DNA of 64,000 bases from Tildeniella torsiva UHER 1998/13D (GCA_019358835.1 JAHHIH010000024.1:1-64000), one strand, 5' to 3'; numbered from the stretch's first letter, positions 1-7,749 are shown. Notes: generated from the letters alone by a model not told the origin. Numbers and translations: made by a program.

Positions 1-76
1 AGGCGGGCTTGTTTGGATGCATCCATGAGGCTGACTACTAGCGCGAACAGTGCCCAAAGCTTAGCGCTCGTACCGC

Positions 77-118
77 CATCCCAACATAAGCATTAATGCT
101 CATTACATAACTGGGATG
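77..118. repeat. Nested palindrome upstream of the transposase gene
   Basis: CATCCCA at 77-83 is matched by TGGGATG at 112-118, and the space between them contains the perfect 12-bp palindrome AGCATTAATGCT at 89-100. The structure ends 20 bp before the transposase start. It could fold into a cruciform or an RNA hairpin in the leader. No terminal inverted repeat matching the right side of the element was recognised here, so the left end of the insertion sequence is undefined. Confidence 0.5.
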
Positions 119-138
119 CACCCCGCCGGAGTGAGGCT

Positions 139-930
139 ATGAGTAAAGACTACCCCAGCAACTTAACCCGAGACCAGTACGAGCTCCTGAGTGATTTACT
201 GCCCGCCGCCAAGCCCGGTGGACGGCCCCGAAGCGTGGATTTGTGGGAGATTCTCAACGCCATCCTGTATTTGTTGGTCGAAGGGGTGCAATGGCGGGCG
301 TTACCGGGAGACTTTCCGCCGTGGCCCACGGTGTACACCTACTTTCGAACCTGGCGCAAGGACGGCACCTGGATTAGTGTTCATGACCGTCTCCGAGAAT
401 GGGTGCGCATCGAGCGAGACCGCCATGCCCAACCGTCAGAAGCCGTCATTGATAGCCAAAGCGTGAAAAGTGCGGCGATGGTTCATGAGGCGGTGGGCTA
501 CGATGCCGGCAAACAAATCAAAGGTCGCAAACGGTTCATGACCGTCGATACGCTGGGACTGGTGTTGCGGGTGCTTGTCACTGCGGCCAGTGTGCCCGAA
601 CGCAAGGGTGGCAAACAGGTGCTCTCTCGGGTCAAGGAAATGGGAGCGTCCATCGCCAGGCTAAATCTGATTTGGGCCGATGGCGGCTTTGACGGCCCCG
701 ACTTCATGATGTGGGTGATGGATATCTGCCGCTGGATTGTTGAGGTCGTCTTACGACCGCAAGAAACCAAAGGGTTTGTCCTGCTGAAAAAACGCTGGGT
801 GGTCGAGCGCACCTTTGGCTGGTTGATGGGATGTCGACGCTTAGTGCGAGACTACGAACGGCTGCCGCAAACGTCGGAAACCCTCATTTACCTCGCTATG
901 ATCCGTATTATGGTCAGGCGACTAGCATAA
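139..930 (+). CDS. IS5-family (IS1031-like) DDE transposase
   Basis: This 263-residue protein has the layout of single-ORF IS5-family transposases of the IS1031 group. An N-terminal helical region carries GGRPR and a VQWRALPGDFPPW-type motif. It is followed by a DDE RNase H-fold core. The likely catalytic residues are D105 in IDSQSVKSA, D181 in WADGGFDG and E223 in VVERTFGWL. All three are present and there is no internal stop, so the enzyme looks intact. It would cut and paste its own element. The ATG has a purine-rich GGAGTGAGG just upstream. A conserved-looking right end, ACTTTTCAAACATCCTC, lies at 948-964. The matching left end was not found in the 138 bp before the gene, so the full element cannot be delimited. 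Confidence 0.85.
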   Translation: MSKDYPSNLTRDQYELLSDLLPAAKPGGRPRSVDLWEILNAILYLLVEGVQWRALPGDFPPWPTVYTYFRTWRKDGTWISVHDRLREWVRIERDRHAQPSEAVIDSQSVKSAAMVHEAVGYDAGKQIKGRKRFMTVDTLGLVLRVLVTAASVPERKGGKQVLSRVKEMGASIARLNLIWADGGFDGPDFMMWVMDICRWIVEVVLRPQETKGFVLLKKRWVVERTFGWLMGCRRLVRDYERLPQTSETLIYLAMIRIMVRRLA

Positions 931-962
931 TCTTTGACCCCGTCACACTTTTCAAACATCCT

Positions 963-1520
963 CTAAGGCCGCGATCGCCGGGGCCAGTGCTGCCACAGGT
1001 ATGAGGTGCGAATCACCAGCCACAGCAGCAGCAGCGCAATAATGCCCCCCTGGTTGGGGGCATCAAAGGCCAGCACGGCTAGCGCAATACACAGCCCATC
1101 GACCACAAAAAAGCTCCACAGGGGCGGGCGACGGGGCCGAAAAAACAGCCCCATCTGCAACAGCTGAATCACCAGAGCCAGCAGAGCGCTGATCAGGCCA
1201 ATCAGTGGGTAGATCCAGCCCTCTAGGCCAAAGGTTCGCGCTACCCCCAGCCCCGCCAAAGCGCCGACCCCAGGGCTCAATATCAGCTCCAATCCCTGAA
1301 AAAATCGCTGGCTGTCACGGCTCTTAGAGAGCAGCAGCTCAGCCATCGACCAGCTCACCAGTACCCCCAGCACCAGGGCTGGAGGCAGCCGCGATAGCAG
1401 CGGCACATTTGACCACAGTTGGGTGCCAGACATCAGGCCAATCAGCAGCAGCGGCAGCGCTAGCCGCAGCCCCGTCGCCGCTGCGATCGACAAAATAGCC
1501 AGTAGCTCTGTAATAATCAC
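963..1520 (-). CDS. DUF4126 family multi-pass membrane protein
   Basis: This 185-residue hydrophobic protein matches the DUF4126 pattern: a glycine-rich first helix (ATGLRLALPLLLIG), a GVGALAGLG segment and a C-terminal pair of helices. About five membrane segments are visible, near residues 2-28, 45-62, 82-97, 104-128 and 137-172. Function is unknown; similar proteins are found widely in bacteria. The start is GTG at 1520, preceded by GGGGAG about eight bases upstream. It lies 40 bp downstream of hrcA on the same strand and is probably co-transcribed with it. Its stop codon (963-965) sits directly against the right end of the insertion sequence, so the last codons may have been altered by insertion. 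Confidence 0.75.
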   Translation of the reverse strand: MIITELLAILSIAAATGLRLALPLLLIGLMSGTQLWSNVPLLSRLPPALVLGVLVSWSMAELLLSKSRDSQRFFQGLELILSPGVGALAGLGVARTFGLEGWIYPLIGLISALLALVIQLLQMGLFFRPRRPPLWSFFVVDGLCIALAVLAFDAPNQGGIIALLLLWLVIRTSYLWQHWPRRSRP

Positions 1521-1560
1521 GGCGCTTGCTCCCCGGTCTGGGCTGCTCCCAGGGATATCC

Positions 1561-2658
1561 CTATTCGCTTAGGGCAGTGGATAGATAGTCGGCTGCCGCC
1601 TTAACCACGGCCACGGCATTCTCGTAGACCATACGGGTTGGCCCTAGCACCCCGACACTGCCAACGGAGGTATCGTGGCGAGTGTAGTTAGAGACGACTA
1701 AGGCACAACCCTGCATCGGCTCCAGCGGGTTCTCAGCTCCAATCCACACTTTAACGTCTACGCCCTTCAGCGTTTGGGTCGCTACAGGTGGGGTGGCAAA
1801 AAACAATGGCCACAGCTGCGACTGGTCTTCTTCTAGCAGACGCACGATCGACTGAATTCGCTGGGCATCAGAGAACTCTGGCTGGCGCAGCACCTCAGCC
1901 AGGCCGCTGATCACCAGCTGGGGCGTCTCGGTTGCCTGCGATCGCTGCGCTAAATTCCCCAAAGCCTGGCACAGCAGCACGCCGTAGTGCTCAAATTCAG
2001 CATCAAGATCGCCCCAGTTGAGCGTAGTCACATCGGCCAGGGGCCGCCCCCGCAGGTGATGGGTCAAAAAGTTAGACAAAATTTCCAGATCCCGCCGACC
2101 GGGTTCTCCGACCGACCCCGATGTGGCCGAACCCAATATTGCTGGCAGCTGTATCACCACCGATTGGGTGGCCAGCGAGTCGAGCAGTACCACCATCAGC
2201 ACCTGGCCCCCGTCTACTGCCACCAGCTGAATGTGGCGAATGAGTACAGTATTAGCCTGGGGCACGGTCACCAGCGCCAGGTAGCCACTGATCTGGGCCA
2301 AAATCTGGGTGGCCTCCTTCAGCAGCGATTCCAGGCTGCGGCCCATCCAGTGCAGCTCTTCTGACAATGCCGCATCCACCCGCCGCCCCACCCGAGCCGA
2401 CGGCGACATCAGCCGGTCTACGTAGAGCCGATAGCCGAAATCAGAGGGCACTCGCCCCGACGAGGTATGGGGTTGATAGAGCAGTCCATATTTCTCTAGC
2501 AGGCCCATGGTGTTGCGCACCGTAGCTGGGCTAACCCGCAGGTTATATTCCTGGGCTAACGCCCGTGACCCAACTGGCTCTGCCGTGGCAATGTAGTGGC
2601 GAATGGTGGCCTGAAGCACCTGCTCATGGCGAGCACTCAGGGGAGGGGCAGAGTCCAT
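1561..2658 (-). CDS. hrcA: Heat-inducible transcription repressor HrcA
   Basis: HrcA is a dimeric repressor that binds CIRCE operators upstream of groESL and related chaperone genes and is itself kept active by GroEL. The 365-residue product has the N-terminal winged helix (ARHEQVLQATIRHYIATAEPVGSRALAQEYNLRVSPATVRN is split here as residues 8-50, with the recognition helix near VSPATVRNTM). It then has the GAF-like dimerisation region (DLEILSNFL, LNWGDLDAEF) and a C-terminal IGAENPLEPMQGCALVVSNY block. The ending GSVGVLGPTRMVYENAVAVV is diagnostic for the family. Length is slightly above the usual 340 residues. The ATG at 2658 is the clear start. No CIRCE element (TTAGCACTC-N9-GAGTGCTAA) was found in this window, so its targets lie elsewhere. 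Confidence 0.95.
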   Translation of the reverse strand: MDSAPPLSARHEQVLQATIRHYIATAEPVGSRALAQEYNLRVSPATVRNTMGLLEKYGLLYQPHTSSGRVPSDFGYRLYVDRLMSPSARVGRRVDAALSEELHWMGRSLESLLKEATQILAQISGYLALVTVPQANTVLIRHIQLVAVDGGQVLMVVLLDSLATQSVVIQLPAILGSATSGSVGEPGRRDLEILSNFLTHHLRGRPLADVTTLNWGDLDAEFEHYGVLLCQALGNLAQRSQATETPQLVISGLAEVLRQPEFSDAQRIQSIVRLLEEDQSQLWPLFFATPPVATQTLKGVDVKVWIGAENPLEPMQGCALVVSNYTRHDTSVGSVGVLGPTRMVYENAVAVVKAAADYLSTALSE

Positions 2659-2766
2659 AGGGGGTTGGTATAAAACTCAACTACGGCATTGCCTTACCAT
2701 AACAGATGTTTCCTGGGGTTCGGCATCGCTATCCCTGACCACTGGCCCCCGCCGACTGGCCCTAGC

Positions 2767-3252
2767 CTACAGATCCTTGCTCTGGCTGAAGAACTCACCC
2801 ACCTTAAAGCTAGCGGTGCTCTCCAGCTGGGCCATCGTCGATCGCGTAATCAACTTGCCCTGCTCTACCAGCACCTCACCGGTAATCGGGTGCAGCAGAT
2901 CTTGGTCAGCCCGGCGGCCAATCAGCGCTTCAATGTCTTGTAGAGAATTGACGTACATCCCCGGCGGTAGCTCGACCACCACGCCATTGCTCACCACCCT
3001 TGCCTGGCAGGCCAACCGCGAATTGGGCTTGCAGGAGGTGATTACCTCTAGGGTGCGCTGTTCGCGGCGGTTGATCGGGGTCAGGGCCTCCATCCCTGAC
3101 TGCACGTAGATGTGGCAGGTGGCGCACATGCCGCGACCGCCGCACTCTTTGAGCACGTCTAAATCCTTGTTTAAAAGTACCGACAGCAGGTTGCCATTGG
3201 TCTCAACGGAGGTTTCTTGGGCAATGGGCTCTAGGCGGACGGTTTTGGCCAT
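2767..3252 (-). CDS. Adrenodoxin-type 2Fe-2S ferredoxin with C-terminal extension
   Basis: The N-terminal domain is a [2Fe-2S] ferredoxin fold with cysteines C37, C43 and C46 (C-x5-C-x2-C) and C82, the spacing of adrenodoxin/bacterial-type rather than plant-type ferredoxins. A further C74 may be free. Residues 100-161 form an extension (LQDIEALIGRRADQDLL onward) not needed for cluster binding. It would carry electrons in the cytosol; the partner is unknown. The ATG at 3252 (MAKTVRL) is chosen over an in-frame TTG nine bases upstream. The gene stands 87 bp downstream of a same-strand hypothetical, so the two may share a transcript. Confidence in the fold is high; confidence in the exact role is low. 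Confidence 0.85.
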   Translation of the reverse strand: MAKTVRLEPIAQETSVETNGNLLSVLLNKDLDVLKECGGRGMCATCHIYVQSGMEALTPINRREQRTLEVITSCKPNSRLACQARVVSNGVVVELPPGMYVNSLQDIEALIGRRADQDLLHPITGEVLVEQGKLITRSTMAQLESTASFKVGEFFSQSKDL

Positions 3253-3339
3253 GGATTGCAACGGGGGTTAAGGAATAGGGGAAATAGCCGAGAGGGTAGC
3301 GGTGGCCCTGGAAGCCAGCCCCGCTTAGGCTGCGCCTCC

Positions 3340-4137
3340 CTAGGCCCTGGGCGGAGGGCCTAGCAAAAGCAACTGCTGTTGCGGGGTAAGGGTTTGCCCC
3401 GTAACCAGGGTTTGAAAATTGCGGATGGTTCGACCGCCGCGTCCTAAGAAGGCCGTTACCCAGTCTTTTATCCACTGGTGTTGTTCGGCTGTCAGCGGTA
3501 TCTGGCTATCGGCAGCAACGGTAAAGTGACCATCCTTTTGAACCTCAAACTGTTCTAGCCAGGGGTGGGCCGGGCGAGATTGCTTCCAGGTGTTGATGAC
3601 CATGGTTTTTCCCAGGTATTGGGTGGCACCCTCACTGAGGTGGTTGAGGCCCTCGATCACCTCGCGGCAGCTTGGCGTTAGAGTACCCCGATCGGCGGCT
3701 ACTGGCTCAGCCTGAGGAGCCTCGACCGCCGAGATCTCGGCGGCGCTAACGGGGCTGCCGAGGGTGACGCAGCCAGCCAGCAGCCGAAAGGTAGGCACCG
3801 CATTGTGGGGGGCTTCTACTAGAGTAGCCTTGAGCTGACCAATGGCCGTGCGATAGTCTGATAAGGACATCTGATCGGTGATCAGCACCAGCAAAATCAG
3901 GCCCTGCTCGAGCTTGTAGATATGGGCCAGCTGATGGGCAAAGCGGAAGGTAAATGTGTCGAAATGGGCAGGAGTGGTCTCAACCACCTGCTGAATACCC
4001 TGGGCGAGGGCATCCTGCTGCTGCGAGTTGAGGCTAATATCTGGCCCAAAAAAGAAGGGGCGGTTGCGTCCGTCAATCAGCGCCATCCCAGAGATGCCGG
4101 GTAAATTCAGGACATTCTGGATCACCTGACGTTTCAT
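3340..4137 (-). CDS. Cyanobacterial hypothetical protein, possible roadblock-like N-terminal domain
   Basis: This 265-residue soluble protein is not one I can name. Residues 1-110 (from MKRQVIQNVL) resemble a roadblock/LC7 or profilin-like fold: a short helix, then LPGISGMALIDGRNRPFFFG, a helix, and strands FTFRFAHQLAHIYKLEQGLILLVLI. The C-terminal half is hydrophilic with a proline/alanine linker near residues 145-165. Roadblock proteins often regulate small GTPases, but nothing here proves that. The ATG at 4137 is preferred over an upstream TTG because AAAGGA lies six bases before it. It is encoded just upstream of the ferredoxin gene on the same strand, 87 bp apart, which suggests co-expression. 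Confidence 0.6.
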   Translation of the reverse strand: MKRQVIQNVLNLPGISGMALIDGRNRPFFFGPDISLNSQQQDALAQGIQQVVETTPAHFDTFTFRFAHQLAHIYKLEQGLILLVLITDQMSLSDYRTAIGQLKATLVEAPHNAVPTFRLLAGCVTLGSPVSAAEISAVEAPQAEPVAADRGTLTPSCREVIEGLNHLSEGATQYLGKTMVINTWKQSRPAHPWLEQFEVQKDGHFTVAADSQIPLTAEQHQWIKDWVTAFLGRGGRTIRNFQTLVTGQTLTPQQQLLLLGPPPRA

Positions 4138-4352
4138 AAATCCTTTGGGGTCTCGCTCTAAATTTTGGTGTTGAGTGTCCCGAACCAAGTAATCTAGGGA
4201 TGGCAGACTTAATTACAGCACTGGTCTTAAGGGGCATGAGCTTGGGTCATTAGTTTACCCAGGGCTGGTGCGGCGGCACCACGGGGCGCAGCCTGTATTA
4301 CTATCATGATTTGTTGGCAGCCCAGGATTATCGTACGTTAGGGTTAATGCCC

Positions 4353-5384
4353 ATGTCTGACCTTCCCTTTACCCTCGACCAGCTGCGCATTCTCAAGGCC
4401 ATTGCAGCGGAGGGCAGCTTCAAACGAGCGGCAGACAGTCTGTATGTGTCTCAGCCAGCGGTCAGCCTTCAGGTGCAAAACCTAGAGCGTCAGCTAGATG
4501 TGCCGCTGTTTGATCGGGGGGGGCGACGGGCTCAGCTCACCGAGGCCGGGCATTTGCTGCTGAGCTACGGCGATCGCATCCTCAGCCTATGTCAAGAGAC
4601 CTGCCGCGCTATTGAGGATCTGCAAAATTTGCAGGGAGGCACCCTGATCATTGGCGCGAGTCAAACCACCGGCACCTACCTGCTCCCCCGCATGATTGGC
4701 CTCTTTCGGCAGAAATATGCCGATGTCGCGGTGCAGCTGCACGTGCATTCCACCCGCCGCACTGCCTGGAGTGTGGCCAACGGCCAGGTTGACCTAGCGA
4801 TTATTGGGGGCGAACTTCCTCCTGAACTCCAGGACTCTTTACAGAGAGTGCCCTACGCCGAAGACGAACTCGCACTGATTATGCCGATGTATCACCCGCT
4901 GGCCAGCCAGGCGGTGATTCAGCGAGAAGATCTATATAAGCTGCACTTCATTGCCCTCGACTCGCAATCGACTATTCGCAAAGTGATTGACCAGGTGCTG
5001 ACCCGCTGTGGCATCGAAACCCGCCGTCTCAAAATTGAAATGGAGCTCAACTCCATTGAAGCGATTAAAACTGCGGTGCAGTCTGGGCTAGGGGTGGCTT
5101 TTGTGTCGAACTCCGCGATCGAAAAAGAGTTGCAGATGGGGGTGCTGCATCGGGCCAAAATTGATTCTGTGGTCGTCAATCGTACTCTCTCGGTTATCTT
5201 TAACCCCAATCGCTACCGATCTAAGGCCGCTGCCGCCTTTACAGCCGAGATTCTGCCGCAGTTTACTAATCTACCGCTTAACTTTAAGCCTGCTGGTTCT
5301 GAAAAAAATGTGGCTGAAAAGAACGGTGCTAAGCTTGCAACGCCCGCTACCCCACCGGCAGAACCCCTTAATCTCAGTCCCTAG
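4353..5384 (+). CDS. rbcR: LysR-family regulator RbcR (Rubisco operon activator type)
   Basis: The 343-residue protein has the N-terminal LysR winged helix (residues 5-64, [20 protein letters not shown], then [16 protein letters not shown]) and a periplasmic-binding-like effector domain from about residue 90. The blocks [19 protein letters not shown] and [20 protein letters not shown] closely match cyanobacterial RbcR and the red-algal plastid Ycf30, which control the Rubisco operon in response to carbon metabolites. The ATG at 4353 ([10 protein letters not shown]) matches the usual family start; a TTG at 4311 and an ATG at 4347 are also in frame. A low-complexity tail after residue 320 is not conserved. 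No rbc genes are in this window, although raf1 lies 20 kb away. It is convergent with a Crp-type regulator 20 bp away. Confidence 0.88.
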   Translation: MSDLPFTLDQLRILKAIAAEGSFKRAADSLYVSQPAVSLQVQNLERQLDVPLFDRGGRRAQLTEAGHLLLSYGDRILSLCQETCRAIEDLQNLQGGTLIIGASQTTGTYLLPRMIGLFRQKYADVAVQLHVHSTRRTAWSVANGQVDLAIIGGELPPELQDSLQRVPYAEDELALIMPMYHPLASQAVIQREDLYKLHFIALDSQSTIRKVIDQVLTRCGIETRRLKIEMELNSIEAIKTAVQSGLGVAFVSNSAIEKELQMGVLHRAKIDSVVVNRTLSVIFNPNRYRSKAAAAFTAEILPQFTNLPLNFKPAGSEKNVAEKNGAKLATPATPPAEPLNLSP

Positions 5385-5404
5385 CGACGCTTGCCTGGAA
5401 GCGG

Positions 5405-6139
5405 CTACGCCTCTCGAATAGTGGCGGGGTCAGCTGGAATTGCAATCAAACCATCTCTATAGATATGAATCAGCTTGCGCTGGCGCAGTTTGCCCATCAG
5501 CCGGGTGACGGTCACCCGCGTAGAGCCAATGGCGCTGCCAATTTGGGCGTGGGTGAGAGACCAGGGCAGATAATAGCCCGACTCGCAGGGTTCACCAAAT
5601 TCTTCAATGAGCAGGGTGAGGAAGCCGAGCAGGCGATCGATGGTGCGCCGCTGGCCTAAGGTGCTCAACCACAGCAGTTTGCGCTGGTGCTGGTAGCGAA
5701 AGGCGTCTAGCACCTCGCGCCGGAAGTGGGGCCAGTTGTCGAGATCGCTCCAATACAGCCAGATTACGGTGGTCTGATCGACGTGGGCAAAGCTCTGCAG
5801 CAGGAAGGGTGACTGAGCCACAATTTCAAAGGGTTGACCGGCTCCGACAAACCCCAAAAATGCCTCTTCACTCAACCCGATCGCTAACCCGTTGGCGGTG
5901 TCGTCATCCCCAGATTCATCCAAGTCTGGATCAGTCAACTCTGGAGCGGCCTCGGCACCCTGGGCGCTGCCCACTAGGCGCACAGAGCCCCGCTCAACCA
6001 GGTACAGCAGCCCAGACCGAGCGGGGATGCGCTCGTCTTTATTAAAGGTTCTGGCCCGATAGTGGGCATGGGCCCAGTCAGTAATACGTTGCCAGGTCAA
6101 GAACGGTCGGGCATTGTCGGAGCGAGGAGATGATTGCAT
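5405..6139 (-). CDS. Crp/Fnr-type transcriptional regulator with acidic insertion
   Basis: The 244-residue protein ends in a Crp-type helix-turn-helix (LTHAQIGSAIGSTRVTVTRLMGKL, about residues 193-216), very like NtcA in the recognition helix (STRVTVTR). Before it lie a long dimerisation helix (REVLDAFRYQHQRKLLWLSTLGQRR) and a beta-roll. The beta-roll is unusual: residues 62-85 form an acidic insertion (ELTDPDLDESGDDDTANG). I see no canonical cAMP-binding cassette and no cysteine set for an iron-sulfur cluster, so the ligand is unknown. It could be an NtcA paralogue, but it is too divergent to be NtcA itself. The long upstream spacer contains a perfect GTTTACGTAAAC palindrome that could be an operator. 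Confidence 0.8.
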   Translation of the reverse strand: MQSSPRSDNARPFLTWQRITDWAHAHYRARTFNKDERIPARSGLLYLVERGSVRLVGSAQGAEAAPELTDPDLDESGDDDTANGLAIGLSEEAFLGFVGAGQPFEIVAQSPFLLQSFAHVDQTTVIWLYWSDLDNWPHFRREVLDAFRYQHQRKLLWLSTLGQRRTIDRLLGFLTLLIEEFGEPCESGYYLPWSLTHAQIGSAIGSTRVTVTRLMGKLRQRKLIHIYRDGLIAIPADPATIREA

Positions 6140-6356
6140 AGCAATAGCTGGTTAGGCGGTACAGACCGTGACCATAGGGCAAAGGATAGGGTGCGATCGC
6201 TCAGGATAAGTGGGCAACGTCAGACAGTCCCAGGGTAGACTACCACTCCCTTGGGGGCCAAGCAGCGTTATAGCTGCCGTTAATTGGCCCTATTGCTCGG
6301 AAGATTCAGGCTTTAGCTCGGACGATCCCTCCAGTTCAGACAGTCTCTTAGCAAGA

Positions 6357-6382
6357 GAAAACCTGAAAAAACTCAGGTTTTC
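6357..6382. terminator. Perfect 10-bp hairpin, possible terminator or RNA element
   Basis: GAAAACCTGA at 6357-6366 and TCAGGTTTTC at 6373-6382 form a perfect stem with a six-base loop. The A/T-rich outer part of the stem gives a short T run on either strand, but no long T tract follows. It may be a weak bidirectional terminator or part of the leader of the Crp-type regulator. Confidence 0.45.
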
Positions 6383-6401
6383 GTAAATTTGTCATCGTGA
6401 A

Positions 6402-6413
6402 GTTTACGTAAAC
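6402..6413. promoter_or_regulatory. Operator-like palindrome GTTTACGTAAAC
   Basis: GTTTACGTAAAC is a perfect 12-bp palindrome about 260 bp upstream of the Crp-type regulator start. A second inverted pair, CGTAAA at 6382-6387 and TTTACG at 6403-6408, overlaps it. The arrangement resembles a binding site for a dimeric regulator; which one cannot be told from sequence. Confidence 0.35.
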
Positions 6414-6677
6414 CATCCAATACTAATACAGAGATCCCGTAATTTCTCGTAGCGCCTCTAGCGAATCGGCGACATTGTACGGAACCTTTCCCTAGATTTT
6501 CTGGTTAAACAGTCGGGTGAGTCGGCCCAATTCGCCATCTTGCTAAAGCCCTGTAGCTGTCGCCCCAGGCTCTTTTGCCCGGCGATCGCCCACCGGACAG
6601 ACCCATGGTCAAAGCCCTATAAGAAAAACTGTTCAATTAAACCGATTTTAGGGGGTGACATTCCTTCAAGGTCAGCC

Positions 6678-6683
6678 TATAAT
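6678..6683 (+). promoter_or_regulatory. Consensus -10 box (TATAAT) for a small transcript
   Basis: TATAAT at 6678-6683 is a perfect sigma-70-type -10 element. A start near 6689-6691 would place the strong hairpin terminator at 6709-6751 about 60 bases downstream, giving a short RNA. No good -35 box is evident; TTCCTTC at 6661-6667 is the nearest weak candidate. Confidence 0.4.
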
Positions 6684-6689
6684 TGAAAT

Positions 6690-6760
6690 TGTGTGAGGAG
6701 CGAACCAGAAGAGATGCCGAGACGAAACACGGCCAGTCGTCGGCATCTCTTTTGTTTTGT
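6690..6760 (+). ncRNA. Candidate small RNA or attenuated leader with anti-Yfr1 motif
   Basis: The proposed transcript begins with GTGTGAGGAG (6691-6700) and ends in a 12-bp stem, AAGAGATGCCGA (6709-6720) with TCGGCATCTCTT (6740-6751), followed by TTGTTTTG, a typical intrinsic terminator. The first ten bases are the exact complement of CUCCUCACAC, the core of the motif conserved in the cyanobacterial small RNA Yfr1. GAGGAG also resembles a ribosome-binding site, and a 19-codon frame (ATG at 6714) runs through the hairpin with a 13-base spacing. The RNA could be a Yfr1 sponge, a Yfr1-controlled leader of a tiny peptide, or neither. Expression is inferred only from the promoter-like and terminator-like sequences. 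Confidence 0.35.
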
Positions 6761-6843
6761 ATCTGATTTTTAGAATTGTGTGGCTAGGGCAAATCGCTTC
6801 ACCCTGACCCTATCAAAATTGACAATATTTCTCCCGGTTGTGC

Positions 6844-7749
6844 TCAGCTCTTTTTAGACTGAAGTAAAGGGGTTTTTAGAATGCTGCGCAGCGCCTGGGT
6901 GACCCTATGCGGCTGTTCTAGCATGGCCAGATGGCCACAGTTCTCAAGCTCAACCACCGGACTCTTGCCGTGGTGAGCGGCCCGGCGATAGCCCGCCAAG
7001 TGGTGCACATAGCGCAGGTTCATAACTTGATCTTGGCAACCGGCAATAAAGTGAACGGGCTGCTCAAGGGAGGCCACTAGCCTGGGCAGCAGGTGCACTT
7101 CGGCTTCGGTGGTCGATTCTAGCAGGGCACCCAGGGCCGCTTGGGGGTCAGCCTGGAGCAGATCTTGGCAGCGATCGCGGCCCCAGCGGTAGGCCAGCGG
7201 CTGGTGCACCATCATGCGCGTCAGCAGCAGCGGCAGCAGCGGCAGCTGGCCGAGCCAGGGTCGCCGCCAGCCGACAATGTACTGTCCTACTTGGCGAAAC
7301 TGCTGAAATTCACGATCTAGGTAAATGCCGCCGCCCGCGTTGAGGCACACCACCCCCTGCACCTGCTGTGGATAGCAGTGGGCCATCCACAGCGCTATGC
7401 TGCCCCCGAGAGAATGGCCCACTAACCAAACCGGGCCGAGGTTGAGCTGCTCTAGCAGCCCGGCTAAGTCGCGGGCATAGGCCCCGAGGCCGTAGGGCGA
7501 GCGTGAGGCTCCCCAGGCTTGGGCTGCCGCAGGGATGCCTGGGTCGTAGCGATCGAGGCCATAGCGCGACTCACCAAAGCCCCGTAAATCGTAGCTCAGA
7601 CAGGGGTGCTCGGTGCATAAGGCATCGACCATCGGCTGCCAATAGCGCTGGCTGAGCAACCAGCCGTGGATAAAAACTAGGGGTGGAGCCTCGCCCTCGG
7701 TGGTGAGCTGATAGTAGTGAGGGACACCAAAGACTGTGGTAGTGGCCAT
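6844..7749 (-). CDS. Alpha/beta fold hydrolase
   Basis: This 301-residue protein is a classical alpha/beta hydrolase. The oxyanion region FIHGW is at residues 26-30. The nucleophile elbow GHSLGG places S113 as catalytic serine. An acidic residue in GCQDQV near residue 243 and the histidine in ENCGHLAML near residue 276 complete a plausible triad. A cap domain rich in leucine and proline (residues 150-220) probably shapes the substrate pocket. There is no signal peptide, so it should be cytosolic. Substrate is unknown; esterase, lipase or haloperoxidase-like activities are possible. The ATG at 7749 lies 40 bp downstream of a same-strand ACT-like gene and the two are likely co-transcribed. Confidence 0.82.
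   Translation of the reverse strand: MATTTVFGVPHYYQLTTEGEAPPLVFIHGWLLSQRYWQPMVDALCTEHPCLSYDLRGFGESRYGLDRYDPGIPAAAQAWGASRSPYGLGAYARDLAGLLEQLNLGPVWLVGHSLGGSIALWMAHCYPQQVQGVVCLNAGGGIYLDREFQQFRQVGQYIVGWRRPWLGQLPLLPLLLTRMMVHQPLAYRWGRDRCQDLLQADPQAALGALLESTTEAEVHLLPRLVASLEQPVHFIAGCQDQVMNLRYVHHLAGYRRAAHHGKSPVVELENCGHLAMLEQPHRVTQALRSILKTPLLQSKKS

Larger units (their letters stand above)
6140..6843. other. Long intergenic region with hairpins and a possible small RNA
   Basis: No protein of ordinary size is supported in these 704 bp. The region separates two genes that are both on the minus strand. It contains a 10-bp hairpin at 6357-6382, a 12-bp palindrome at 6402-6413, a TATAAT box at 6678-6683 and a strong hairpin with a T-rich tail at 6709-6760. 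The right third looks like a separate plus-strand transcription unit. Confidence 0.6.

Noticed and set aside
1561-2658. A CIRCE operator near hrcA
   Set aside because: TTAGCACTC-N9-GAGTGCTAA or a close match was not found anywhere in the window.
6690-6760. Yfr1 itself on the minus strand
   Set aside because: CUCCUCACAC is present on the minus strand, but no compact hairpin plus T run follows it as in Yfr1. The plus strand has the better promoter and terminator.
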